Assembly (NCBI RefSeq): GCF_007830515.1
Contig: NZ_VLKT01000003.1
Coordinates: 124,001 to 188,000 of the forward strand
Length of the DNA stretch: 64,000 nucleotides
Direction: 5' to 3'
Origin: Mesorhizobium tianshanense
GTDB lineage: Bacteria > Pseudomonadota > Alphaproteobacteria > Rhizobiales > Rhizobiaceae
Shown here: positions 36,939-47,477 of the stretch, one piece after another
Numbering within the stretch: the first letter of the stretch is position 1
Layout of the letters: the number at the start of each line of letters is the position of its first letter
Notes under the pieces: generated by a model
What the model was told of the DNA's origin: nothing
The model's input: the letters and a program-made list of their open reading frames with translations, nothing else
Database searches by the model: none
Position numbers and translations under genes: made by a program

Positions 36939-37627
36939 GGCTTCGGCTCGATCTCTGCCTCCGCCGGCGTCACCAGCGGCAAGTCCTGGCCGCTTCCCAC
37001 AGCATAGGCGCCGACAACCCTTACGCTCCGGCCTTCCAGCCCTTCGCGCGGCAGCTTGGAAAGCATCGTCTTGTCGGCATAGGTGTTGAACGCCTTGCCG
37101 AACTGGGCGAAGTCGATCTGATTGGTGAAATCGTTGAATTGGATGAAATCGAGGCTGTCGCGTAGCGCGGTGCCACGCATCGCGGGTCCGATCTGCACCC
37201 GCGCATCCGCCTTGCCGTCACCGTCGGCATCGACATCCATCGTCGCCGCGCGCGATTGCGTGTTTGCGGCGACCACTTTGCCTTCGAGGCGAACCGCGAA
37301 GGTCCAGGGCGAATTCGCCTGCTTCTTTGGATTGCCGTATTTGGCGCCGGCGGCGGCGGGATCGGCTTTCGCCAGGGCGTGAACCTCGGGAAACGGCCCT
37401 GCCTTCTGCCGGAGATAGGGCACGACCTTCGCAGCCCAGATATCCCCAACCATCTTGTCCGCGTTGAAGGCCGGCGCATTGCCGCCATTTTCCCCGGACG
37501 GTGTCGGCAGGATCTTGCAGGCGGTCAGGCCGATGCCGACCATCGCGGCAAGGATCGGCACGGCAGGGATCGGCCACGTCAACTTGTTCAGCATGTCGGC
37601 TTGTTCGGCATGGCGGTCAGCAGTCAC
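36935..37627 (-). CDS. DUF2291 lipoprotein associated with ribose-type ABC importers
   Basis: This 230-residue protein has one hydrophobic segment near residues 18-36 that ends in a lipobox-like LTACKILP, implying an inner-membrane lipoprotein. It contains the DUF2291 pattern: DKMVGDIWAAKVVPYL, NPKKQANSPWTFAVRLEGKVV, FIQFNDFTNQIDFAQFGKAFN. DUF2291 genes recur between the binding protein and ATPase of CUT2 operons, but their role is not established. The frame opens with a GTG at 37627 with no convincing ribosome site. The ATG at 37594 (MLNKLTWPIPAVP) is an equally plausible start and gives a more typical signal. Confidence 0.82.
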   Translation of the reverse strand: MTADRHAEQADMLNKLTWPIPAVPILAAMVGIGLTACKILPTPSGENGGNAPAFNADKMVGDIWAAKVVPYLRQKAGPFPEVHALAKADPAAAGAKYGNPKKQANSPWTFAVRLEGKVVAANTQSRAATMDVDADGDGKADARVQIGPAMRGTALRDSLDFIQFNDFTNQIDFAQFGKAFNTYADKTMLSKLPREGLEGRSVRVVGAYAVGSGQDLPLVTPAEAEIEPKP

Positions 37628-37691
37628 TCAAAGAAAATGGAAGCAAGGGACGAGCCGGAAGCTCGTCCTTTGCGATTGATGTCACGCCGGC

Positions 37692-39437
<1,746 letters not shown>

Positions 39438-41294
39438 ATGAATCATGTGCAAAGTTCTAAGCCGATATCCTGCAGCCCCGCGCTAACCTTTGCTGACCGA
39501 CGGCATTTGGCTTCATTTCGTGGCATGTACGGTGGGAAATGCAGCGCCATGCTATGCCTCATTTCGTTCTGCCTCATCCTGCTGCTGGAATCTCCGGCAA
39601 CCGGTCGCTCGAAGACTGTCGAAAAACTTGCCCCGCGAGACACGATCGAACTGCGCGTTTGGCGGTGGACCGCCCTGCGCGACGGCGTTTTGGAGGCGTT
39701 GCAGCTCAACAATACTTTCACCATCGACTCAAGCGGCACGCTTGACCTTCCAATGATCGGCAACATTGTCGCCGCAGGTCTGCGTGAGAAGGAGCTGGCA
39801 GAGCTGATTTCCGATCGCTTGCAAGCCAGGAGCGGCCGTCAAGAACGGGCGGATACAACCGTCAAACGCATTCAAGATCCGTCCTCGGACATAACCAGTT
39901 CGGTGGAACACCCGGGCAAACAAAAAGCGTCCGAAGCGCTGGCGGACGCGGCCGACGAGAGCCCCTCGGCCGGGGCTTCGGAACGCACCAGTGTCGAGAA
40001 GGGCCAGGTCGAGGCGCAACCGAGCGTGCGCGGTTCCGACATGACTTCGGAGCCTGCAGCGGAGCAACAGCAAGCTCTGGAAGGGGAACGGTTGAAGATG
40101 AATGCATTGCTGAACGAGCTGTCGGCCGCTCGTTTGGAGATTGCGGCAGCTCGCCGGGAAGCCCTTGCGGCTCGCCAGACTGCTCGCAACGGTACCGTCC
40201 GATACAATCAGAACCTTTCGACGGAGCGTCAACGGGCTGCCGCCTTGATACAGGAACTCGATGCGGTGCGGGCCGACCGTGGCGCACTGGAGCAGAAGCT
40301 CTTTGCGGTGCGGACCGACCGCGGCTTGCTGGAACAGAAGCTCTTTGCAGCGCTCAGGGAAGTCGACGCGCTCAAGAAGAGCGTGCAGCCGGCTGGCGGC
40401 GACCATGAGGCGGTTTTGGGCCGCGAATTGGCGGCGGCGCGAGCGGAACTGGGCGCGATGCAGCGCGGCGCACGCGACGCCAGCGCGCAGGCACGTGCGG
40501 TAGCCGACATGATGGCTGGACAAGGACAAGCCCTAAAAGAGCAGCGGCGAAGAGTCGAAGGTCTCGCGCTCGATCTGGAAGTCGCGCACCGCGAAACCAA
40601 AGGCTTAAAGGCCAAAGCCATTCTCGCGGATCACGAGAAGGCCGCCATGCTTGAAGCGCGTCGTTCCATGGAGGCCTCTCTGGCTGAGGCGCGGCGAGCA
40701 CTTGATGAGGAGCGGCACAAGGCTGAGCGCTTCGAACGCGAACTCAGCGCGGCGCGCCAGACTATCGACGCTCTTAAGACAAGCGCAAATCTGGCTGCGG
40801 TCGCGCGGACCAACGCCATCAAGGACCGACAGGTGGCCGAGGCGGCTCTAAAGCGAGCTGGCGACGCACTCGAACTAGAACGCGAACGGGCAGATTCAGC
40901 CGCACGTGATCTCGACAGTGCTCGCCAAGAACGCGACGCGGCAAAGCGGCAAGCTGGCCGCGTCTCGATGGAACTGAGCGCGGCGTTGGAGCAAGAGCGC
41001 AACAATGCCATGGGTCTGGCCCGCGACCTCAGCGCCGCGCGTAAGGCAATAGACATCGTCAAGGCCCAGGGTGAGCGTCGCACTGAGCGCATGAAGCGCG
41101 CTCCGCAAGCACCTGCCACTGCAACTTCTCGTGCAGATGTGTCTGCACGCTCGGCGGCACGACCAGCCCGTCAACCCTTGCGGGAAAACCACAAAGTGAA
41201 GGTCAAAAGGCCATCGCGATCTGTTCTAGTGGCGACCATCACGCTTCCCGACGCATTGCTCCCGACGCGACCGCCGAAGCTCGACTCTCGCTAG
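39438..41294 (+). CDS. Polysaccharide-export domain fused to a long coiled coil
   Basis: This 618-residue protein has a hydrophobic segment at about residues 38-51 (signal or anchor). A polysaccharide-export (Wza/ExoF N-domain) segment follows at about 64-132: LAPRDTIELRVWRWTALRDG, then FTIDSSGTLDLPMIGNIVAAGL. The SLBB domains normally following are missing. Instead, residues about 205-560 form an Ala/Arg/Glu-rich heptad coiled coil with an internal 14-residue tandem duplication, and the C-terminus is basic. The ATG at 39438 has GTGAGG upstream; an in-frame ATG at 39525 is an alternative. It may organise a surface polysaccharide machine, but the function is unknown. It is oriented against the flanking apiose genes. 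Confidence 0.75.
   Translation: MNHVQSSKPISCSPALTFADRRHLASFRGMYGGKCSAMLCLISFCLILLLESPATGRSKTVEKLAPRDTIELRVWRWTALRDGVLEALQLNNTFTIDSSGTLDLPMIGNIVAAGLREKELAELISDRLQARSGRQERADTTVKRIQDPSSDITSSVEHPGKQKASEALADAADESPSAGASERTSVEKGQVEAQPSVRGSDMTSEPAAEQQQALEGERLKMNALLNELSAARLEIAAARREALAARQTARNGTVRYNQNLSTERQRAAALIQELDAVRADRGALEQKLFAVRTDRGLLEQKLFAALREVDALKKSVQPAGGDHEAVLGRELAAARAELGAMQRGARDASAQARAVADMMAGQGQALKEQRRRVEGLALDLEVAHRETKGLKAKAILADHEKAAMLEARRSMEASLAEARRALDEERHKAERFERELSAARQTIDALKTSANLAAVARTNAIKDRQVAEAALKRAGDALELERERADSAARDLDSARQERDAAKRQAGRVSMELSAALEQERNNAMGLARDLSAARKAIDIVKAQGERRTERMKRAPQAPATATSRADVSARSAARPARQPLRENHKVKVKRPSRSVLVATITLPDALLPTRPPKLDSR
40263..40346 (+). repeat. 42-bp tandem duplication inside the coiled coil
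   Basis: Two adjacent 42-bp units (40263-40304 and 40305-40346) encode AVRADRGALEQKLF and AVRTDRGLLEQKLF. Each is exactly two heptads, so the duplication lengthens the coiled coil without breaking its register. Confidence 0.9.
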
Positions 41295-41355
41295 TGAAGG
41301 CTGATCGCGGACGGAATTTCCGTGAGCCGAAATACATGCCGCAGGAGGAGTGGTA

Positions 41356-42102
41356 ATGAATAAATACGTCGCAGCCGCATTGACAATTGCGATGGCAATT
41401 GGCCCTGCCTCGGCTCTTGATGCGGGGCTTGGCGGTAAAGTTGGTGGTGTCGGTGTCAGTGCTGGTGCGAGCGTCGGCTCTAGCGGCGCCTCTGTGACGG
41501 GTGGTGCGAGCGTCGACGGAGTAGGGGGAGCAAGCCTTGGCGGATCGGTCAGCGCGGGCGGCGGATCACTCGGCGCCGGACTTGGCGTTAGCGGCAGCCT
41601 CGGCGACGCCAGCGGGGGCCTATCTGCAGGTGTCGGTGTGGGCGACCATTCGTCCGGATTGGGCACCGCTCCAGGAAGTACGCCAGGCGACCCGTCCGTA
41701 GGTTCTGCCGGCATCACGCCGGCCATTGCCAAGGCCAAGGCCGCGAGACAATTCGTCGTCCTGCCACGCGCCCTCAGGCCTTCCGAAACTGGTCGCGACG
41801 TGTTGGCGCCGATTACCAAAGGCTATCCGTTGGGATTTCTGGCGCCAATGAAAGCGAAACCCGGTATCCCACCCGCTGTGGTGCTCGCCTGCCGCACGGC
41901 GATCGCGTCGGCTGCGACGCCCCTTGGTGCCGTACGTGTTCACGCGGTAAGCGCAGGTCCGCTGCGCCAGCAACGTCGGGGCGCACTCACGGCGCGGATC
42001 GAGGTGCGCATACACTACGCAAGACAGGGCGGCATCGAGGTTCGGCAGGCGCGAGTAGGCTGTCGCCTCGATGCGGCGGGCAGGGTCACCGCGGTGACAT
42101 AG
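41356..42102 (+). CDS. Secreted Gly/Ser/Val-rich protein of unknown function
   Basis: This 248-residue protein has a Sec signal peptide (MNKYVAAALTIAMAIGPASA, residues 1-20). A low-complexity stretch of Gly, Ser, Ala and Val follows to about residue 120, built from short units such as GASVGSSGASVTGGASV. The C-terminal part (about 165-248) is more ordered: VVLACRTAIASAATPLGAVRV and IHYARQGGIEVRQARVGCRL contain two Cys that could pair. I do not recognise a named family. The repeats resemble beta-solenoid or cell-surface sequences. The ATG at 41356 has GGAGGAG five bases upstream. It follows the coiled-coil gene after 61 bp and is probably cotranscribed. Confidence 0.75.
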   Translation: MNKYVAAALTIAMAIGPASALDAGLGGKVGGVGVSAGASVGSSGASVTGGASVDGVGGASLGGSVSAGGGSLGAGLGVSGSLGDASGGLSAGVGVGDHSSGLGTAPGSTPGDPSVGSAGITPAIAKAKAARQFVVLPRALRPSETGRDVLAPITKGYPLGFLAPMKAKPGIPPAVVLACRTAIASAATPLGAVRVHAVSAGPLRQQRRGALTARIEVRIHYARQGGIEVRQARVGCRLDAAGRVTAVT

Positions 42103-42112
42103 GACGCGCCGG

Positions 42113-42163
42113 TCACGCAAAGGCCAGCACGAGAAATACAGTCAGGATTGGCCATCGTTGCAT
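42113..42163 (-). CDS. Candidate 16-residue hydrophobic peptide
   Basis: On the minus strand GAGGAGGGG stands seven bases before an ATG that encodes MQRWPILTVFLVLAFA and then a TGA. It has one hydrophobic stretch and no homology I can name. The strong ribosome site is the main support. It could be a tiny membrane peptide or the broken start of a lost secreted protein. Confidence 0.3.
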   Translation of the reverse strand: MQRWPILTVFLVLAFA

Positions 42164-42223
42164 GAGATTGCCCCTCCTCGATGCCGGGCCACCGCATTGT
42201 TGAGGATGCAAACCAATCAAATG

Positions 42224-42246
42224 AAAAGCCGCCCGGGGCGGGCGGC
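42224..42246 (-). terminator. Intrinsic terminator after apnO-like gene
   Basis: GCCGCCCG and CGGGCGGC form an 8-bp stem with a three-base loop (42228-42246). On the minus strand it is followed by TTTTCATTT, which fits Rho-independent termination of the gene ending at 42282. Confidence 0.8.
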
Positions 42247-42281
42247 TCAAAATACTTCCATGATTTTCAGTTGCTTCCGCC

Positions 42282-43109
42282 TCAGGTGATACGCTGGATG
42301 CTCGCCGCGATCTCTTCCGGCTCGAAGACCCGCTTCCAGTCGTCGCGCATCAGCACCGGCTTGCCGAACTCGATGGCCTTGTTGCAGGCATCGGAGAACA
42401 CGCCCTTGGTCTCGCCGAAGATGACGGCGCCCAGCACGTTCATGTGGCCAAGCAGGAAATCGAGCGCCGCCTGCTGATCGACCCCGCGCGCGACGACCTC
42501 GTCGACCGCCTCCTTCATGACGACGAGCAGCGATGCGCAGACAGTCTCCGAAAGGCCCGGTTCGAGCAACGCCATCTGCTCGACCGTGACGCGATGCGAC
42601 CGCATGACCGGAGCCCAGATGATCTTGGCGATCGCTTCGCCCTTGGTGAAATCTTCCTCCGGCCCTTGCATCAGCGCGCTGACCATATGCTGCTTGGCCT
42701 TGACGCCGCCGAAATAGTCCTTCTTCGCCGCCATGTCGGTCTCGTCGTTGAAGATCGGCGGATGGCAGGGATGCGTGACGAAATAGGTCAGGTCCGGCCG
42801 CTTCGGCAAATGGCCGGCGAAAGGCGCCGCGGCGTCGAGAACGACCACCATGGTACCGGAAGCAAGCTTGCCCTCGATGCTGGCCGCCACCTTGCCGATA
42901 TGCGTGTCGGGAACCGCCAGGATCACCACTTCAGCGCCATTCAGGGCTTCATCGGCGCTGACCGCGTCGATGCCCAGCCCCGTCTTCAGCCGCTCGCGGC
43001 CGGCGTCGCTGACCTCGACATGGCGTATCGTGTAGGGGGAGCCGCGAAAATTGGTCGACAGCCGGTAACCCATTTTTCCGCCGGCACCAAACAGCGCAAT
43101 CGTTGTCAT
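42282..43109 (-). CDS. apnO: Phosphogluconate-dehydrogenase-like oxidoreductase, D-apionate oxidoisomerase-like
   Basis: This 275-residue protein has an N-terminal Rossmann motif (MTTIALFGAGGKMGYRLS) and DAAAPFAGHLP, THPCHPPIFND and KIIWAPVMRSHRVTVEQ further on. The helical C-terminal domain is of the 6-phosphogluconate dehydrogenase/ketol-acid reductoisomerase kind. ApnO converts D-apionate to 3-oxo-isoapionate by oxidation and migration, and homologues of this size and type fill that step in apionate loci. It stands alone on the minus strand, separated from the importer operon by the coiled-coil and Gly-rich genes, but carries the same CTGGTATAAT motif upstream. AGGAG lies ten bases before the ATG. 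Confidence 0.72.
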   Translation of the reverse strand: MTTIALFGAGGKMGYRLSTNFRGSPYTIRHVEVSDAGRERLKTGLGIDAVSADEALNGAEVVILAVPDTHIGKVAASIEGKLASGTMVVVLDAAAPFAGHLPKRPDLTYFVTHPCHPPIFNDETDMAAKKDYFGGVKAKQHMVSALMQGPEEDFTKGEAIAKIIWAPVMRSHRVTVEQMALLEPGLSETVCASLLVVMKEAVDEVVARGVDQQAALDFLLGHMNVLGAVIFGETKGVFSDACNKAIEFGKPVLMRDDWKRVFEPEEIAASIQRIT

Positions 43110-43412
43110 CTAGGTGTCACTCCTGATCTCGAACGGCGGCCTTGCCGATCGTCACCTTAGCAACTGGTATAATCACACTACCATGGCTTGGCAATCCGAA
43201 TTGGGATGGGACCAGTTCAAGAGGCGAATTCCATTGGCGCGGTCGCGAGGCTGGCTGCGCTTTGCTGGTAGCGTCCTTGTCGGATCATGAGGGTGGATCG
43301 ACGTCGGAATGCCGAGTCTGGTAGACGCAACTCTTCCGCATTGCCCGCGAGGGCGGGTCTTTCCGGGAACCGGTCCGTTGCCACCGTTTCAGCAGTATCC
43401 GTGGAAGCCGGA
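43110..43412. other. Intergenic region with apnO-like promoter
   Basis: These 303 bases separate the apnO-like start from the mtnA stop. The left third holds the upstream region of the apnO-like gene with motif copy 3. I see no gene, repeat or clear terminator in the rest. Confidence 0.5.
43164..43173. promoter_or_regulatory. Shared regulon motif, copy 3 (apnO-like gene)
   Basis: CTGGTATAAT, preceded by AA as in copy 2, lies 55 bases upstream of the apnO-like start. After the tenth base it departs from copies 1 and 2. Confidence 0.6.
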
Positions 43413-44507
43413 TCAGCCGCGTCCGGGAAACATCGCCTTCAGTCCGTCGCGCGACGCCTTGGCGACGCCGCGTTCCGTGATCAATCCGGTGACCAGCCGC
43501 GCCGGCGTCACGTCGAAGGCGGGATTTGCCGCGGGCGTCGTCTCCGGCGAGATGCGGACCTGCGCAATCTCGCCATTCGCGGTCTTGCCCCAGACCAGCG
43601 AGACCTCGTCGCTGGAGCGCTGTTCGATCGGGATTTCGGCCAGACCGTCACCCACCGTCCAGTCGATGGTCGGCGAGGGCAGCGCGACATAGAACGGCAC
43701 GTCGTTGTCGGCAGCGGCCAGCGCCTTCAGATAGGTGCCGATCTTGTTGCAGACGTCGCCGTCGGCGGTGGTGCGGTCGGTGCCGACGATGACCATGTCG
43801 ATCTGGCCGCGCTGCATCAGATGGCCGCCGGCATTGTCGACGATCAGCGTATGCGGCACGCCGTGGCCGGCCATCTCCCATGCGGTCAACTGGGCGCCCT
43901 GGTTGCGCGGGCGGGTTTCGTCGACATAGACGTGAACGGGAATGCCGGCTTCAGCGGCCAGGTAGATCGGCGCGGTGGCGGTGCCGTAGTCTACGGTGGC
44001 CAGCCAGCCGGCGTTGCAGTGGGTCAGGATGTTGACCGGCTCCCCGGGCTGCTTGCGCGCCGCGATCCCCCTGATGATTTCAAGCCCGTTGACGCCGATG
44101 GCGCGGTTGAGGCCGACATCCTCATCGGCGATTTCGCCGGCGCGCCGGTAGGCGGCGTCGGTGCGTTGCCCGGGCGGAAGCGGCCGCAGGACGTTTCGCA
44201 TCTCGTCGAGCGCCCAGCGCAGGTTGATCGCGGTCGGGCGCGTTTCGTGCAAGATCTCCCAGACGCCGTCGAGCGCTGCATCCGAAGGGTCGTCGGCCAT
44301 TTGCATGGCGACGCCATAAGCGGCGGTGACGCCGATCAGCGGCGCGCCGCGCACCCACATGTCGCGGATCGCCGTTGCGATGCCGGCAACGGTATCAACC
44401 TTTTCCACGCGGAAATCATGCGGCAGCCAGCGCTGGTCGATGATCTCCACGGAACGCCCGTCGTCGTTCAGCCATATGGTGCGATAGTGGCGGTCGCCGA
44501 CGTTCAA
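43413..44507 (-). CDS. mtnA: S-methyl-5-thioribose-1-phosphate isomerase
   Basis: This 364-residue aldose-ketose isomerase converts 5-methylthioribose 1-phosphate to 5-methylthioribulose 1-phosphate. The same enzyme accepts 5-deoxyribose 1-phosphate. The N-terminal [16 protein letters not shown], the catalytic Cys in [13 protein letters not shown] and the catalytic Asp in [20 protein letters not shown] are all present. Length is typical of the family (about 350-370). It starts inside the last codons of mtnK (ATGA overlap), so the two are translationally coupled. The usual next enzymes MtnB/C/D are not in this window, but an aldolase is. Confidence 0.93.
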   Translation of the reverse strand: MNVGDRHYRTIWLNDDGRSVEIIDQRWLPHDFRVEKVDTVAGIATAIRDMWVRGAPLIGVTAAYGVAMQMADDPSDAALDGVWEILHETRPTAINLRWALDEMRNVLRPLPPGQRTDAAYRRAGEIADEDVGLNRAIGVNGLEIIRGIAARKQPGEPVNILTHCNAGWLATVDYGTATAPIYLAAEAGIPVHVYVDETRPRNQGAQLTAWEMAGHGVPHTLIVDNAGGHLMQRGQIDMVIVGTDRTTADGDVCNKIGTYLKALAAADNDVPFYVALPSPTIDWTVGDGLAEIPIEQRSSDEVSLVWGKTANGEIAQVRISPETTPAANPAFDVTPARLVTGLITERGVAKASRDGLKAMFPGRG

Positions 44508-45775
44508 ATGCTGCTCTCCCGTTCGATCAGCGTGGCCAGCGTGTTGACCTCGTCGATGCTGTGAATCTGGCGCCGGTTGACGGCGATGTGGCGGCCGAAT
44601 TTCAACGCCTTTGCCTCACATGTGGCGCGCAGATCCTCGTCGGCAATGGTCTCGAAATCGGCATTGTGCGCGAGGCCAAGGATGCGCCGGTGCGCCTCGA
44701 CGCCGGCAAAGCCCAGCATGTCGGTCCAGATCGAATGCAGCATGTGGTCGAGCGCCTGTTCGGCGCCAAGCCTGTCGCCCTGATCCTCGAACAGGCTCTT
44801 CTGGTAGAGCATGCCGGTGCGCTCGATTCGCCACAGATGCGAGAACTCGGTGCGGAACACCGACCATGTCTCAATCGTCACGTCGAGCAGATAGGCGCGC
44901 ATGGCGCTACGGTCGCCGCCTTGCTCGTGGCCGCGCTGCGAGAAGAACGCCATCCAGAAATTGGCGAGCAGCATGCCGACGTCGAAGGCGATCGGGCCGT
45001 AGAAGGCGAATTCGGGATCGATCATCCGCGTTTCTGAGTCGGTGACCATGATCGAGCCGGAATGCAGGTCGCCATGCAGCAGCGTCTCGGCATTGGCCGC
45101 GAAGATGTGCTTCAGACGCTGCGCCTCGACCTTGAGGTCACGGTCGGCGCGCAACTCTGCGACGATGCGATCGAGCTGCGGGCTCGTATGCCGGTTCATC
45201 TTGGCGTCGAAATACGGATCGGAGAAAACCAGGTTCTCGGTGATGTCGCAAAGCTCGACATTGTCGGCGAACAGCGCCAGATCGGCCTTGCGGTCCTTGG
45301 TCGCCATATGCAGATCGGAGCCGCGGAACAAGGTGCGAGCCATGAACAGGCCGATGTCTCTGGCTATGTTCGGTAGCTGGCGGCCTTCGATCAGCGCGCG
45401 CCGCAGGATGATATGCGGCGATAGGTACTCCATGATGATCAGCGCCTGGCCTTCGTCGAAGTGATAGATCGCCGGCACCGAACCGGGAGCCCGTGCCTCC
45501 TGCCGTGTCAGCGCGTGATACTCGAAGAAGGAGCGCTTCAGCGGCAGCGGCCAGCTGTCGCCGACCAGGCGGACATAGGGCAGGGCCTGCTTGACGATGG
45601 CAGTACCCGTTGCGCCCTCGACGATGAAGACCAGGTTCAGATTGCCGTCGCCGACCTCGCGGACCTTCCAGCGGCTTGTGTCCTTGCCGATACGCGAACA
45701 CAGCGCCTCGTTGGCGCCGAGGCGTGCCGCCAGGGTCTCGACCGACAGTGCTTCGAACGGCAATTTTCCAGTCAT
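44504..45775 (-). CDS. mtnK: S-methyl-5-thioribose kinase
   Basis: This 423-residue protein-kinase-like fold enzyme phosphorylates 5-methylthioribose at C1. Motifs are [17 protein letters not shown] (nucleotide loop), [10 protein letters not shown] (Lys), [13 protein letters not shown] (catalytic loop Asp) and [16 protein letters not shown] (metal Asp and MtnK-specific region). I chose the ATG at 45775 with GGGAGG six bases upstream; a GTG two codons earlier is possible. A kinase for the free pentose means methylthioribose or deoxyribose reaches the cell unphosphorylated, in agreement with the divergent ABC importer. Confidence 0.93.
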   Translation of the reverse strand: MTGKLPFEALSVETLAARLGANEALCSRIGKDTSRWKVREVGDGNLNLVFIVEGATGTAIVKQALPYVRLVGDSWPLPLKRSFFEYHALTRQEARAPGSVPAIYHFDEGQALIIMEYLSPHIILRRALIEGRQLPNIARDIGLFMARTLFRGSDLHMATKDRKADLALFADNVELCDITENLVFSDPYFDAKMNRHTSPQLDRIVAELRADRDLKVEAQRLKHIFAANAETLLHGDLHSGSIMVTDSETRMIDPEFAFYGPIAFDVGMLLANFWMAFFSQRGHEQGGDRSAMRAYLLDVTIETWSVFRTEFSHLWRIERTGMLYQKSLFEDQGDRLGAEQALDHMLHSIWTDMLGFAGVEAHRRILGLAHNADFETIADEDLRATCEAKALKFGRHIAVNRRQIHSIDEVNTLATLIERESSI

Positions 45776-45850
45776 CCTCACCCTCCCGTCTTATACGCTG
45801 CCGATCATAGTGGAGCCGTGGCGGTTGGGCCAAGCTAGGAAGCCCTCTGG

Positions 45851-45875
45851 CAATTGTCAATCGTATTGACAATTG
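45851..45875. promoter_or_regulatory. 25-bp palindromic operator with divergent -35 elements
   Basis: CAATTGTCAA (45851-45860) and TTGACAATTG (45866-45875) are perfect inverted arms around five bases. A consensus TTGACA is embedded in each direction. Seventeen bases downstream stand TAGCTT (minus strand, towards mtnK) and TAGCGT (plus strand, towards the ABC genes). A dimeric regulator bound here would block both promoters; the SorC protein encoded at 51822 is the candidate. Confidence 0.75.
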
Positions 45876-45913
45876 CTGACGTAGCTCATAGCGTCACGGT
45901 CAGGGAGGAACGA

Positions 45914-47440
45914 ATGGGCAATGATGCCGTGTTCCGCGTGGACGGCCTGAGGAAATCCTTCGGCCATATCGAGGTGCTGGGCGGCGTCTCGCTCGATTTG
46001 CATGCCGGCGAAGTGACCGTGCTGATGGGCGCCAACGGCGCCGGCAAATCCACCCTCGTCAAGATCATCAGCGGCGTCTACGAGCGCGGCGGCGGCACGA
46101 TGCAGCTTGTCGGCCAAGACTTCGCGCCCCAGGAGTTCTTACCAAACACGCCGGCGGAGGCGATCCGCGCCGGCGTCGTCACCGTCCATCAGAACATCAA
46201 TGACGGTGTCGTCGCCGATCTCGACGTCGCCACCAATCTGACGCTGGACAGGCTGAGCGGCAGCGGCGCGCCGACGCTGTTCAATCCAGGCCGGGTGCGC
46301 CGCGAGGCGAAGGCGGTTGCCGACCGCATGGGGCTGGCCATCGACCTGAAGGCCCGGATCAGCGATCTCTCGTTGGCCGACCGCCAGATGGTGGCGATAG
46401 CCCGTGCCATGGCGCACCAGCCGAAAGTGCTGATCCTCGACGAGCCGACCTCCTCTTTGTCCAGCGCCGAGGCCGACCGGCTTTTCGCGCTGCTCGACAG
46501 GCTTCGCGAGCATGGCGTCGCAATCCTCTACATCTCGCATCGCATGTCCGACATCAGGCGGCTTGCCGACCGGGTCGTCTCGATGCGCGACGGCGTCATC
46601 TCAGGTGTTTTCGACCGCAAGCCGCTCGACTATGAGGGCGCGGTCAACGCCATGCTCGGCCGCAAGATCCACCTCGACCGGATCGTCGCCAGGAATTCGG
46701 CCAAGCCTGTCCTGACGGTCGACGGGCTGCGGATTGCAGAAGGCGCCAAGCCGATCTTTTTGACGCTCGGCGACGGCGAGGTCGTCGCCATCACCGGCCT
46801 CGTCGGCGTCGGCAAGACCGCGCTCGCCGAGACGCTGTTTGGCGTGCGCAAGCCGCTGTCCGGGACCATGGTGCTGAACGGGAAACCCTATGCACCGGAA
46901 TCGACGGGCGAGGCGATCGCCGCCGGCGTGTTTCTCGTCGCCAAGGACCGGGCCGATAGCGGGATCGTCGGCGACTTCAACATCCAGGAAAACATCAGCC
47001 TGCCGTTCCATAAGCGGATGTCGCGTCTCGGCGTTCTCAAGCGCCGCATCGAGCGCGCCGCCGCCCGCCGGCAGATCCAGGAGCTGGGCATCGTCTGCCG
47101 CTCGGAGAAGGACGAAATGTCGGCCCTTTCCGGCGGCAATCAGCAGAAGGTGATGGTGGCCCGCTGGATGTCGCAGGCGGCGAGACTTTTCATTCTGGAC
47201 GAGCCTTTTCAGGGCGTCGACATTTCCGCCAGGCGCGACATCGCGGCCAAGCTGCGGGCGAGCGCGAACGGGCGTGCGACGCTGCTGTTCGTCACTGAAC
47301 TGGACGAAGCGCTGGAGACCGCCGACCGCATCCTGGTGATGTCGGAGCAGACGATCGTCGGTGAACATCGCAACGCCGACATCGATCTCGAGCGCTTGCT
47401 GGCCGAAGTGGCGGGCGGCCCGCTGCACAGCGCGGCGTGA
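45914..47440 (+). CDS. Ribose-type ABC ATPase of the methylthioribose/deoxyribose importer
   Basis: This 508-residue fused ATPase has two domains. The N-terminal one has MGANGAGKST, a non-classical signature LSLADRQMVAIARA, LILDEPTSSLS and YISHRMSD. The C-terminal one has an atypical Walker A (TGLVGVGKTALAE, Val before the last Gly) with ALSGGNQQKVMVARW and FILDEPFQGVD. The C-terminal Walker A here keeps GKT, unlike most CUT2 proteins, which have GRS. The ATG at 45914 has AGGGAGGAA upstream. It leads a three-gene transport operon divergent from mtnKA. Confidence 0.9.
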   Translation: MGNDAVFRVDGLRKSFGHIEVLGGVSLDLHAGEVTVLMGANGAGKSTLVKIISGVYERGGGTMQLVGQDFAPQEFLPNTPAEAIRAGVVTVHQNINDGVVADLDVATNLTLDRLSGSGAPTLFNPGRVRREAKAVADRMGLAIDLKARISDLSLADRQMVAIARAMAHQPKVLILDEPTSSLSSAEADRLFALLDRLREHGVAILYISHRMSDIRRLADRVVSMRDGVISGVFDRKPLDYEGAVNAMLGRKIHLDRIVARNSAKPVLTVDGLRIAEGAKPIFLTLGDGEVVAITGLVGVGKTALAETLFGVRKPLSGTMVLNGKPYAPESTGEAIAAGVFLVAKDRADSGIVGDFNIQENISLPFHKRMSRLGVLKRRIERAAARRQIQELGIVCRSEKDEMSALSGGNQQKVMVARWMSQAARLFILDEPFQGVDISARRDIAAKLRASANGRATLLFVTELDEALETADRILVMSEQTIVGEHRNADIDLERLLAEVAGGPLHSAA

Positions 47441-47477
47441 AGGCGGGGCAGATAATGGGACGTGGAATGGAGAGGGC

